Below, one piece after another: positions 23,835 to 34,061 of a DNA stretch of 64,000 nt (positions are counted from its first letter, which is position 1; every line of letters starts with the position of its first letter). Source of the DNA: Isoetes taiwanensis (lineage: Eukaryota; Streptophyta; Lycopodiopsida; Isoetales; Isoetaceae); assembly GCA_021234155.1 (NCBI GenBank), contig JAJEKV010000071.1, positions 3,098,483 to 3,162,482 of the forward strand. Reading direction: 5' to 3'. The notes under the pieces are model-generated. The model ran no database searches. It was not told where the DNA came from and saw only the letters and a list, made by a program, of their open reading frames with translations. The translations under genes and the position numbers were made by a program.

Positions 23835-24030
23835 GAGTAGCTGATGATGTTGGATGACCTTTTTTAAAAGCATGTATAAAATTGTTGAAAGCATTTTGAA
23901 ATTCCAAGGCTCTATCTCGAGACAAGTTCTTCGCCATCATCATCTCATACACTTTTTCAAAGCTTGTCCAAAATTTTTTCGTCTGCACAGCTACCATGCC
24001 TCCCCTTGTTAGGTCACGCTCAACATCCAC
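23835..24030 (-). CDS. Exon-like frame in R-family flank
   Basis: Minus-strand frame with good composition (FWTSFEKVYEMMMAKNL; ALEFQNAFNNFIHAFKKG). It lies downstream, in minus sense, of the conserved R-family frame at 24,364-24,537, so both may be exons of one captured gene. No family recognised and no splice sites confirmed. Confidence 0.3.
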
Positions 24031-24111
24031 TAGTTGTTGACCATAAGACCATTAACCTGGAGTTCTTAGTCTTCCTGTATACATAATATACATTTTATGT
24101 TAGGCTCAATT

Positions 24112-24963
24112 ATCCATTTAATTTTTAAAATTTTACATGCAAAGATTCTATAAAATTTAACTTAATTAAAAAAGAAGATCAATATGAATACAATTTGAAA
24201 CAACCTGAACGAAAAGCATGAGACATGCAACCTGCATGAGAATGTAAGTGCTCTTGGATCTTTGTAACAGTCGATGAGGGATGTGGCTCTTATAAATCTT
24301 TAAAAAGTAAGACTATGATAACACGAACCTTTAGCTCTTAATCTCCTAAAGCCCACCTATGGCCTATTGAGCATCTTTGCTCAAGAAATGCCGTGCTTTT
24401 GCTCCTCCAAGACTCACAGATTTTGGAACATTTGTCTTATCAGAGGACCACTTCTCATACTTCGTTATCTTCTCTTCACCTTTAAAATGGCATACTAAAG
24501 AATAAGAAGCTTCATAGTTGTAAGGAGCACTTTCTGTTTACCGTTATGTAATCCTACAGCAGAAAGAACTTGTTCTATATTATGCAAGCGTGTGTCACAG
24601 GCAGCTTGGGTTCTTTTATTCCAGCAGAACAGCACGGAAAGGTTAATCGGCCTGTCAACAATGCGAATGAAACATGAAGCATGCAAGGATGGAACTGGGC
24701 TCAAAGGAATATTGATTATGGCATTTTGTGATGTACGAGTTGGTGCTTGTTCTGTTTGTCATATGGAAAACCAACGAGAATCCTTCGCCGAGACCATGCA
24801 GGCAGAAAGGGAGCTCTTGCATTGGCACCTTCAGCAATACCATAAAACACCTAAAAATTTGGGAACCTGTAATGCTGGAACTTTGTGCATTTGCGCAGAG
24901 CAACTTCTTGATCCTTCCATCATTTTGAGAACAATGCAAGTGGCCATTTCTATGAATTGTTGA
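24112..24963 (-). repeat. R-family repeat, block 2 and extension (copy 2)
   Basis: Matches 11,617-12,060 and 28,290-29,083. The conserved minus-strand frame ends at TAG 24,364-24,366 and is open back to about 24,537. Further upstream (24,560-24,960) a second stretch shared with the 28.8-29.07 kb copy encodes MHKVPALQVPK on the minus strand in both. It lacks the Helitron-end insertion present in the 28.9 kb copy. Confidence 0.75.
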
Positions 24964-25129
24964 GGTTGTTTCCTAAATCTTATTTAATCACTCTCTTGCT
25001 GCTTTATATGGATGTGGATTTGTTGTGGCTATGGAGTGAACCACAACATGTAACCCTTTAAAGGCATTGCATTTATTGCATTAATTAACGTGATCGTAGG
25101 CAGCTTGTTCATTGTGTGTTGGGTGTTGA

Positions 25130-25205
25130 ATACTTAGATGTTGTTTAATACTTAGATGTTGCAGAGCTGGCATTCGGTCACATTCTTCAGATGCTTCTCT
25201 TTGAG
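25130..25205. repeat. Short repeat shared with 63.16 kb
   Basis: GCTGGCATTCGGTCACATTC and its neighbours recur almost exactly at 63,157-63,222, directly beside R-family block 1 sequence there. Confidence 0.8.
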
Positions 25206-25321
25206 TTGTGTTGATGCTGGCTGTTGTAAGTAGTAAGAGCATTTGAGAATCGGCATAAGAACTATTTGAGGCAGGAGGATGAGAAGGGATGAAGGATTAA
25301 AAAAGGGGGAGGAGGGGAGGA

Positions 25322-25329
25322 TATAAATA
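25322..25329 (+). promoter_or_regulatory. Candidate TATA box upstream of AHL fragment
   Basis: TATAAATA about 190 bp before the AHL frame, within a purine-rich leader. Position is reasonable for a plant promoter; nothing shows that it is used. Confidence 0.35.
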
Positions 25330-25511
25330 TAAGCAACAGAGGGAGATGCATATGGATGAACTGGGAAGGCTGGCTAGGTTTCGTATTGCAGACTGACGAG
25401 GGCAGGGAAAAAAACCCAACTGGAATATCAACAGGTTAGCATCAGAGGGAGTGTGATTGATCAGGCGATCAGAGGAGAAGCAGGAAGAGGGGTGGTTAAG
25501 TAAATATTGGA

Positions 25512-26072
25512 TTGCATGTATATGGCGGGCTGAATTCGAGCATAGGGGGCCAAGGCCACCATCAAGGTGGTCTGGGGCTACACAGGAAAAACAACAATCA
25601 TCAGCAACAACAACAACACCATCAGCAGCAGCAGAGGGAGGAGGAAGAGAAGGAGCAAAGCGGGAGCAGCGGGAGGGAGGACAAGGGGAAAGGGCAAGGA
25701 GGGATGGGAGAGGGAGAAATGATCGTTCGGAAGCCTAGAGGCAGGCCACCAGATTCAAAGAACAAGCCAAAGCCTCCCATGCAAGACAACGGAAATGCAA
25801 TGCGGCCTCATGTGTTGGAAACGTTGGCAGCGTTTGCGCGGTGGAGGCAGAGGGGGTTGTGCATACTGGGAGGCAGCGGCACAGTTGCGAACGTAATGCT
25901 CTGGCAACTTGCGGCCCCTAGATCCACCGTCATATTCCATGGTAGATTCGAAATCCTTTCCCTCTCCGGCGCCTTCCTTCCGCCCCTTGCCCACGTCGCC
26001 GTAGCCGGGCTCACTGTTGCATTGGCCGGGACTTCAAGTTATAATGGTGTATATTATAAAGTTTTACCATAA
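25512..26072 (+). pseudogene. AHL (AT-hook nuclear-localized) protein, truncated
   Basis: AHL proteins bind AT-rich DNA in the nucleus and form complexes through a PPC/DUF296 domain. In this 186-residue frame, residues 31-41 are Gln/His rich, an acidic stretch follows, and the AT-hook is VRKPRGRPPDSKNKPKPP (72-89). A PPC domain starts at RPHVLE (98-103) and keeps GLCILGGSGTVANV and HGRFEILSLSGAFLPP. About ten residues usual between HVLE and the AFARRRQRG-like segment are missing, and the domain stops after LAG (about 173) where 30 or more conserved residues should follow; the tail TSSYNGVYYKVLP is foreign or shortened. It is probably a pseudogene or decayed copy. The ATG at 25,512 is the first in frame and gives the usual Q-rich N-terminus. 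Confidence 0.85.
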
Positions 26073-27110
26073 GTGTTAGAGCCCGGCCCTAAATCCAAAG
26101 GTTGAGATTTGAATTATTTCATTTAATGGTTTAGATTTGATGTGGTTGAAGGGCTATCTCGATTAGGGTTCGATGCACAGGGAGTTCGGCATGAGTAGAG
26201 AGTTTGGCTGAGATCAGACCCAAAGACAACAATTAGGTTTTAGGAGACTGCGAGTTTGAGCAGAGACTTGGCTATGGCGGATCCCGTAACTGTAGAGGAG
26301 CATGGCGAATTGTAGAAGAGTGTTTCCTCTGTTTCATGTTTTAGGTTGACTCTATTCCAATTTATCAATCAGAGAGGTGGAGTGTAGCAGGCAAAGTATC
26401 ATGGTGTAAGTATGTATTATCAGTGGCCAAGATTGTTGACCAATTTGTCTTAAACAAAGACTTAATTTTGTATACGAGCATCCATGATTGCTTCTGGTAG
26501 GGTTGAAAAAGAGGTTGGTGCTCTGCATCGCATGCTCAATTGTGTTCTTTGCTCAAACGTCAAATATCCCATTTTATTAGTGCAGACACAGGAAAACACA
26601 TCACTTTATACTTCACTGATTCAGACAATCGCAATGGATAGAACAATAGCTTGATACAATATTCTGAAAAAAACTTCTATTGCAAAGGATTAGGATTAGG
26701 ATCTGGTTGTAGAAATGTATTGTAGATGTGCTTTTTTAAAAGCATTCATGAAGGTGTTTTGGTCATCATGCAAAAAGGAAAATCATGCTGGTAGGTTTCA
26801 CAAAAGAAACAATGATTCGAGTGAGGTTCTTATGTTGTTAGACGAATGGAGTGTGCACATCAATGCTTTTAATCAATGCTTTTACGGAAAGGAAATGGTT
26901 AAGGCAAACTTGGACATACATAAAATGCCAAATTTTCAACATTTTTCAAGCTACTACAATGTGCAATTACACATTGTATAAGCATAATAAAAGTGATACT
27001 TCTTTTATATCCAAGTGTATGACCTAGGCATACACACACTGGATTGATAGCAATTATAAGCATTGACAAAGAAAAAAAAAACTCTAAGCATAGTTAAAGT
27101 TACAAGAAAT
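26073..27110. other. No gene seen
   Basis: AT-rich intergenic sequence. The frame at 26,715-26,981 plus has ordinary composition but no homology that I recognise and no supporting signals. Confidence 0.5.
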
Positions 27111-27745
27111 TTATCACGCCGAGCAGCTAGTACTACTTATCAGTGGCATCCTCTTGAGCAAGATGACGATGAACATGCAAATATCACATCTTTGATATTG
27201 TGCAAGAATGGAAGTCTGTATCTGCACTTTGAGCTTCCAACAGATGTTGTTCTTCGATATGTTAGATCTTTGCTTCTAGAGTATGAACCTTCATTGGTAT
27301 TTTTCTTTTGTCTCAATGGCCGAGTCATTCGGGGCCGTAGAAAATTGACAGTAAAATATCATAACTTGAATAATAGACATTGTCACCTAGATGCTCTTTA
27401 TGGGTATTGTATCAAATCCTTATGGGTGTTGTATCAAATCTAATATCATTACAAGCAGAATTAATCTGTCGTGTATTGCAAACCTTAATATATGCATCCC
27501 CATTATTGAAAGAAAGTTGATATTTGTGCACTGCAGGAAGAAAGTTGCAGATATTAAGTAGTTTCAATCAATCAGATATTATGTTATTTCAAATCAATCA
27601 GTTGCATTGAATGTTATGAATGCTTAAATCGATTCAGTTGCTTCGAATGTTATGAAGTCCATATACTAATCCTAATCATAAGTTAAGAATTCGATTTTGT
27701 CAGCATCGTCATTGTCTAACTATGAAGTCCATAGACTAATCCTAT
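27063..27745 (+). repeat. R-family repeat, block 1 (copy 2) with open frame
   Basis: Homologous to 10,996-11,640. Here a 126-codon frame stays open (27,063-27,443 plus), with YQWHPLEQDDDEHANI and DVVLRYVRSLLLEYEPSLVF. The first copy breaks this frame with a shift and stops. The product is not recognised. The conserved part starts near 27,116, so the ATG at 27,063 is probably not meaningful. Confidence 0.7.
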
Positions 27746-27920
27746 ATCACCATTCTACAGCTGTTGCTATTGTACACACTGACTTTGTCTTGCCACGCCT
27801 ATCATGGCTCAAACATTACATTAGCTGGTGGTTTATATTATCCTTATCAAGCCTTGCTTATGAAGGCCTAGCACCAACTTATTCTTAATCAAAAAGTTGT
27901 TGACATAAAAATGCCAAGCT

Positions 27921-28290
27921 TATTTTGTTTGTTTGGAACTACTGCAAATCTCAAATACAAGCATTAACTACTCAAGCATTAACTACTCGAGCTGCTCGGA
28001 TACGAGAATCACGAATATGCTTGCTCGTTTTATTTAACATTCATCTATACACCCTTCAAAGGACCAAACTAACGGACTCCATTTCTTAGTACAAACCCTC
28101 TATTGAGTGCTGCACTGATAAATTGTTCTGAATAATTTGTGTGATTTCTCCATCCGTTCTGCACTGAACTTTGATAAGCTGCCATATTCTTATATAAATC
28201 AGGACAAATGAGCAGATAATATATGATGTAAGGTAAACAAAAATGGTTACAATATGTTTAAAATGTATAATGGCTTTCTTATACTCAATT
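27921..28290 (+). repeat. R-family repeat, block 3 (copy 2), uninterrupted site
   Basis: Homologous to 12,673-12,969 joined to 23,755 onward. GAGCAGATAATATATGATGT near 28,210-28,230 is the unoccupied version of the site into which the E1/E2 pair inserted. Confidence 0.9.
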
Positions 28291-29083
28291 ATCCATCCAT
28301 GTAAATTTTAAAATTTTACATGCAAACATTCTATAAATTTTAACTTAATTAAAAAAGAAGATCAATATGAATACAATTTGAAACAACATAAACAAAATGG
28401 ATGAGACATGCAACCTACATGAGAATATAAGTGCTCTTGGATTTTTGTAACAGTCGATGAGGGATGTGGCTCTTATAAATCTTTAAAAAGTAAGACTATG
28501 ATAACACGAACCTTTATCCCTTAATCTCCTAAAGCTTAATATCTGAGTTACCTATGGCCTATTGAACATCTTCGCTCAAGAAATGCCATGCTTTTGCTCC
28601 TCCAAGACTCATAGATTTTGGAACATCTGTCTTATTAGAGGACCGCTTCTCATACTTCGTTATCTTCACTTCACCTTTAAAATGGCATATTAAAGAATAA
28701 GAAGCTTCATAGTTGGAAGGAGCACTTTCTGCTTACCATTATGTAATCCTGCAGCAGAAAGAACTTGTTCTATATTATGCAAGCTTGTGTCACAGGCAGC
28801 TTGAGGCATTTTGTGATGTACAAGTTGGTGCTTGTTCTGTTTGTCGTATGGAAAACCAACTATAATCCTTTGTTGAGACCATGCAGAAAGGGAGCTCTTG
28901 CATTGGCACCTTCAGCAATACTATAAAACACCTACAAAACTAGTAACGGTGCCCAGCATTGCTGGACATAATTTGGGAACCTGTAATGCTGGAACTTTGT
29001 GCATTTGCACAGAGTAACTTTCTGGCCCTTCCATCATTTTGAGAACAATGCAAGTGACATTTCTATGAATTGTTGAGGTTGTT
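28290..29083 (-). repeat. R-family repeat, block 2 and extension (copy 3)
   Basis: Third copy of the block seen at 11.6 and 24.1 kb. The conserved minus frame ends at TAG 28,559-28,561 and is open to about 28,735. It differs from the 24 kb copy by a roughly 33-bp insertion at 28,940 with a Helitron-like 3' end. It stops at 29,083, where an LTR begins. Confidence 0.8.
28940..28972 (-). mobile_element. Orphan Helitron-like 3' terminus
   Basis: Read on the minus strand: a CCAGC-loop-GCTGG hairpin, eight to ten bases, then CTAG followed by T. This is the canonical Helitron 3' end, and it matches the one at 62,730-62,757 in 14 of its last 16 bases (GGGCACC..TA..CTAGT type). The paralogous copy near 24,855 lacks about 33 bp here, so the insertion seems to be little more than the terminus itself. 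Confidence 0.6.
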
Positions 29084-29574
29084 TGATATGGTGGTGCTCG
29101 GGGGAGTGGCTCAGAAAGCAAGAATAAGATAGTTACATGGGAAATGAACATCAGACTTGCACCATGGAGATATTTGTGGAACCTTGAAAAAGGTTGAGAT
29201 CCTATAATTGGCCCACATACCTTTACCTTTTTTCCAAAAGGCTTCTTAATCCCTATATAATGGGAAGAGGCGCGCTTATTGGATTCAGATCCATCTCTAT
29301 CCATGTCTGCTCCCTCAACTGCCTCTTGCCACCTTCCATAAACTCTGTATCTGTTTCTTTAGAGAGGATCCTCTAAGGGTTGACGATCCTAAACCCTCTT
29401 CTAGCTTGACATAAGTTGCGCATGAACTATCTTAGTAACTCTTGTTTTTTGCGAGCCCGGTTGGGTGGAGAGCTTTGGGTTGAAGGCCTGGTTTGGAAAT
29501 CCTTAGTGTTTTAGTGTTGATTTGATTTTTTGATTACTGACTAACCTTTGATTCATAACAAGTGGTATCAGAGC
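29084..29574 (+). mobile_element. LTR plus primer-binding site of an LTR retrotransposon
   Basis: The R-family match ends abruptly at 29,083. The segment 29,084-29,560 begins TGATATGG and ends CATAACA (TG...CA), and TGGTATCAGAGC follows two bases later (29,563-29,574), the initiator Met tRNA primer site. The 477-bp LTR is sized like those of Copia elements. No second LTR was found downstream and no gag-pol follows, so this is a truncated or internally scrambled element. Confidence 0.75.
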
Positions 29575-30990
29575 AAGGTTCTGATTTCTCTTGGAGCCTG
29601 TAAATAGGAGTTTATGATTTCTGGTTTTCGAAATTTGTATGTTTGAACTAGGGAAATCTAAGTTCAAGTTGACCTTCCACTGCTAATAGAATAAGCTAAG
29701 CTTTTTTGTGATTATAACTAGTCTTTCATGATTTTGAAACTATATTAAAGCCGATGGATTAAGTACTTGATGCTAGCCGAAGCTTCAGATTTGTTGCATC
29801 CTTTAGTGAATATAAAAATTTTTTGATATGAATGTTTAGGATCGAGTAATACTTGCTGAACCCGACTCTGAAGCTGATCCTTATCTTAAAACTCTTGAAG
29901 TTCTTCTGGTATCTCAGTGTTCATTGCTTGTGGTATCCTACTTAAGTGATAAATGTTCAGTAAAATTAGCTTGGTTTGCCAATCTTACCTTTTCGGTGAT
30001 GAAAAAGGGAATCTTTCCCTTTGAAATGCTGTTTAGATATTTAAATCAAAGTCCTTGCCAAGCAAACCTGTTGTGCAGAACCCCCAAAAGAAAAGCTATT
30101 TGATAAATGTAGTGGCTTAAAATCAGTGTCGAATCTTGAATATGGAAGAATATTTGTGTTAGAATCACCGGATTTATCCTCAGGGCGCCATACCTAAATC
30201 TTTTAGTCACTCTTCATGGTGGTTCCAGATCGATTTTGTTCTTTCCTACAGCCGTATTACTTCTGCATTTTACCTTCTAGACTATACTTGTATGCTGGAA
30301 AGCAGCCGCCATGCCTGATCCTAAAACCTCTGAAGCCGCTGACAAACTTCATACCACAGACAGATTTAATCTTCGTTGCCTGTTGCCGAAGTCGACTACT
30401 CGAGGACCCTAAAGCTGCAGATTTCAGTAACCCTAACGTTGACCTTTATGTTTTAAGAATTTCGATGGCTTTAAGGGTATTTCTAAAACAATGCCTTTAC
30501 GATATTTTTTTAATCCATTATTTACAAGAGTATAGCATGTGTTTGCTTGGACTAAGATAAAGGGACATGAAATGTTCAACGGTAAGGGCATACTTGTACT
30601 ATGGAAAAACTTTTACCCTTAAAACCTTGTTATAAGCTTCAAATTTTGTCTAGATGGACTCGGGAAGAATTATTCTATATTTAGTTGTGGTTTAGCAATG
30701 AGTGAGTTTTAAGAACTGATGTATTTCTATGGGGGATGATTCAAAAATTAAGTTCTAATTTTAAAATCTAAAAACTGAAAAGCTTGATGGTAATGGTTCA
30801 ATGCTAACTAAGTTCACTTTGGCATATCAGGTGGGAAATTTTCGTGAACTTATGTTAGGTGACACATGCAGTTATTGGCATTATAACCCAAAGTACCATA
30901 TCATTTGGTTGGGTTTGCAGGTTCTAAAGTCGTGATTGAGTTTTCGTAGGACATGGACATTACGATGTAAATGAGACTTACGGAGGAGTA
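29575..30990. other. Non-coding stretch after the LTR/PBS
   Basis: Possibly the leader and decayed interior of the element starting at 29,084, but no gag-pol motif is recognisable. The frame at 30,216-30,560 plus has no known motif. Confidence 0.4.
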
Positions 30991-32130
30991 TGTGACGTCC
31001 CCTACTTCCTCTACGATGCTCCCATCGTATTAGAAGGCGGAGTTCATCCCCCTGACAGCCAAACTGGCAGGGGCCATCCACCTGGCGCCAATCCCAAGAA
31101 CTGGGCCAGTGAGGAAGAGTGGATGGGTCATTTGTCCCGTCTTCCTTCGGGTCATCCTAGCTGTGGAAGCACGAATAAACATGAGCACATAACATCAATA
31201 CATCAATAAAGTCACCCCGAAGGGCGAATACATCACAACATAACACGAGTAATATCATCAATATACATAACAGCAACAAAAAGGGAATCCTACCCAGGGC
31301 TCAGACTCATGGAGGATCGACTGACGGCTTGGGCCTCCAGAAGTCAATGCAAACCGAATTCATGGCAAATGGATGGGGCTGGCATAAGAACATGGCTGTT
31401 GGGTAGTCCACTCCATCCGCCCCTCCCGTGCACACTTTGCAGAGTAGGTTGAAAAGTATTGGGACCGGACCGTAGCCTGCCGGGTGCATAGCCAAGAGGG
31501 CTACTGCTGCGTTGCATCTCCCCAGTCCCGATGAGGCAGGAGGAGAGTCACCTCCCCTCCAGAGGCATGCATGCCCATCACATGCGGCTAGAGGGCCACT
31601 GCCCGTATTCGACTCGAACCCCATTGAAGGTGACGCATCACCCAAGAGGTGTCGAGCTCATGTCTTGCCCACATGCAGTGGCAAACCATTAAGCCTAGCC
31701 CACTAAGATCCCCGGTAGGCTTTACACACCAGAGGGATCAATCTGTGATGGGACAAGTCCCCCTTATCCACCGGTCTAGCCCTGCCACCCACAACCAGAC
31801 GGGCTCCTGTGCATGGGCCGCATTAATTGGGAATTAATGAGGCTATCTAGGATCGTCTGCTACAGAGGCTTTCAGGGTCTCTACCTCCCTTCCCAATACA
31901 TAGCAGAGCATAGAGTGGAATCACCAGAGTCATCAAAGAACTGAAATGTAGAATAACATCTAATCTATCTACCTAAATATCCAGAGTTAGGTTCCTTTGT
32001 TAGAGCTTGTGATCTCAGGATCTATAAGGCCTCTAAGGCTGAATTAACATGCTAAACCAGCTCATTGCCGGACTAAAAGTCGGCATTGGACAACAGAATA
32101 ATCATTCACACAAGGAGCGCAAAAATGAAC
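30991..32130 (+). mobile_element. Possible gypsy-type LTR
   Basis: At 30,991 composition changes sharply to GC-richer sequence starting TGTGACGTCCCC, preceded by purine-rich CGGAGGAG. The chromovirus LTR edge at 37,566 starts with the similar TGTGACGTTCC on the minus strand. The right boundary (near 32,130, where AT-rich sequence resumes) and a target duplication were not found. This may be a solo or broken LTR. Confidence 0.35.
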
Positions 32131-32579
32131 TAACACATTAAACTGGTACCAAACTGCCTAAAAACCATGGTATACGTGGTTTTTTATGCACGAATTTATC
32201 TGATAGAAGAAAACCACATACCATAGTGGTTTGTTGAGACTATAGTGATTTATGACATGGTTATCCATGTTGGTTATTTGAACTATAATGGATTCTTAAA
32301 GCTAGCTAAGGTTTATGAGATAGTTTCATGCATACAATAGTGGTTTATTAAAACTAGTAATAGTTTCTTAAAAGTATCTTGAATATATCATGCCTTGAAT
32401 GCCAGTTTTATTATACCCAATATCATATGTATATGACATGGATTTAAGACATTTAAGCTCATTGGGCACATGTTTTATGGGTGCTCAAGCTTTATGATGA
32501 TATGATTGGTTGAATGACCTATAAGAACTCGTTATTATATATTTATTTCTTTGGGTTTTTCTTTTTTTCCTTTTTTGGC

Positions 32580-32603
32580 GGGGTTTTGGGGAGGGGTGGG
32601 GGG
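32580..32603 (+). other. G-quadruplex candidate
   Basis: Four G4 runs with loops TTTT, A and T lie within 24 bases (GGGG-TTTT-GGGG-A-GGGG-T-GGGGGG). C-runs follow at 32,703-32,720 and GGGGG runs near 32,745. The neighbourhood is otherwise AT-rich and non-coding. Confidence 0.7.
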
Positions 32604-33560
32604 TTGTTGTTGAAGCTATCGGTGTTGTGTGCATATGATGGGCAAATGTTTTATGAACTTTGTGCAAGGAGTCGTATTATATATCATCATGGTCTATATT
32701 AAACCCCCCGGCACCCCCCCCGTGTGAATATGCACCCAAACCAAAGGGGGTTTAAGGGGGATTTTAATTTAAATGTGTTGGACCCAATGGTTGTGTTAAT
32801 TAATGTCAATGGTAGTTATGTGTTGGTTGTTAATGTCAATGGTTGTTATATGTTGGTTGTTATGTGTTGGGGGATTTAATTTTTATATGTTGGATGTTAA
32901 TGGTTTGTGTTGCAAAAAAAAAATTTTATTTTGGCCCCTTCGGGGCCTTAGGGATGCCCCCAAAGCAGCAAAAATTTTAGAATTGAACCCGAAAAAAAAC
33001 TAGAATTCATTTAAGGCTTTCATCACCTGTAGCTTTTGAATTTCATCACAATAAAAAAGTAAAAGTTACCATAAAAATAGAGCGGATTGATCCCATTATC
33101 CTGAAAGTCATAAAGTTTGCAACACCCATACACAAACATTTTTCAACTGGAATTTAACAGCAGCCTTTGGCCTCCATGGATTCTTGTGGTGAGAAACCAA
33201 AGTGGGAAACTTTTCTGCTTGTTAGCACAAGGATAACTGCCTCAAAATCTAAAAATGCATGGTAATTTTTTGCAACCTTCATTCAAAATGAGCCATAAAA
33301 CAATATCCAATAGCGCAATCCTGTATTAATCTGCTGGTAGGATGTGAAAGCCTACCAAACCCGGCCGAAAAATTGCTGTTTTAGCATAGATAACTTAACC
33401 AAACATATTCATATCATACACCATCAAAAAGATCTCCGACAGAGCTTTCCAACGCAATAAAAATCATCTCAAACAGAGCTCTGGATCAAAAGTTATGATA
33501 AGAAATGTGTTGCCGGCAGGGAAACTGCACTACATGCGCCCTTCAAGCCCTTCATGTGCC
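32604..33560. other. Low-complexity non-coding stretch
   Basis: Contains homopurine/homopyrimidine runs and an imperfect repeat of TTAATGTCAATGGTTGTTAT around 32,793-32,900. No gene seen. Confidence 0.5.
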
Positions 33561-33731
33561 CATTATGCACCATACACACAAAAAGAGGGCTTTTGTTGTG
33601 AGCCATTGGTTGTTGACCATTATGCACCACACGCACAAAAAGAGAGCTTTTGTTGTGAGCCATTGGTTGTTGACCATTATGCACCACACACACAAAAAAG
33701 GGGCTTTTGTTGTGAGCCATTGGTTGTTGAC
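33561..33731. repeat. 57-bp tandem repeat, three copies
   Basis: Units start at 33,561, 33,618 and 33,675 (CATTATGCACCAYACRCACA). The period, a multiple of three, keeps all frames open across the array, which explains the repetitive frames on both strands. Unit identity is high, so amplification was recent. Confidence 0.95.
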
Positions 33732-34061
33732 CATTGGGTAAAAGCATGTTAGGGTGTACCACTTTTGGAACCTGCAAAAGTTCATACACTAGGTACTTCA
33801 GAACTGGGTACTTTCTCATTTTTATTTTCATTAAAACTAGTACAAAAGTCCAAAATAAAAGTCAAGGACGCATTAATATTCAAAGTTAAGATAAAGATAA
33901 TGCTACCGGAGACCAAAATATATATAAAAGTTCTAAAATGTAACTTTTATTGAGATATTACACGTGTACCCAGTACCCAGTCCTGGGTACCTTTTTAGGT
34001 ACTTTTTTGGTCACTAAATAATACTTTTTAAGGGACACCCTAACATGCTTTTACCCCATTG
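33731..34061. mobile_element. MITE with 22-bp inverted ends
   Basis: A 319-bp non-coding element (33,737-34,055). Ends are perfect inverted repeats (GGTAAAAGCATGTTAGGGTG) flanked by CCATTG on both sides (33,731-33,736; 34,056-34,061). A 6-bp duplication is unusual; the sequence allows a one-base shift of the ends. Several GTACC/GGTAC-based internal hairpins are present. Confidence 0.88.

Noticed and set aside
30216..30560. 114-codon plus-strand frame after the 29 kb LTR
   Set aside because: No retroelement or other motif, and its position in a decayed LTR element interior gives no support for a gene.
33495..33831. Repetitive frames on both strands that could suggest a repeat protein or a CRISPR array
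   Set aside because: The 57-bp period is a multiple of three, so all frames stay open. There are no unique spacers between short repeats, and the context is a plant genome.
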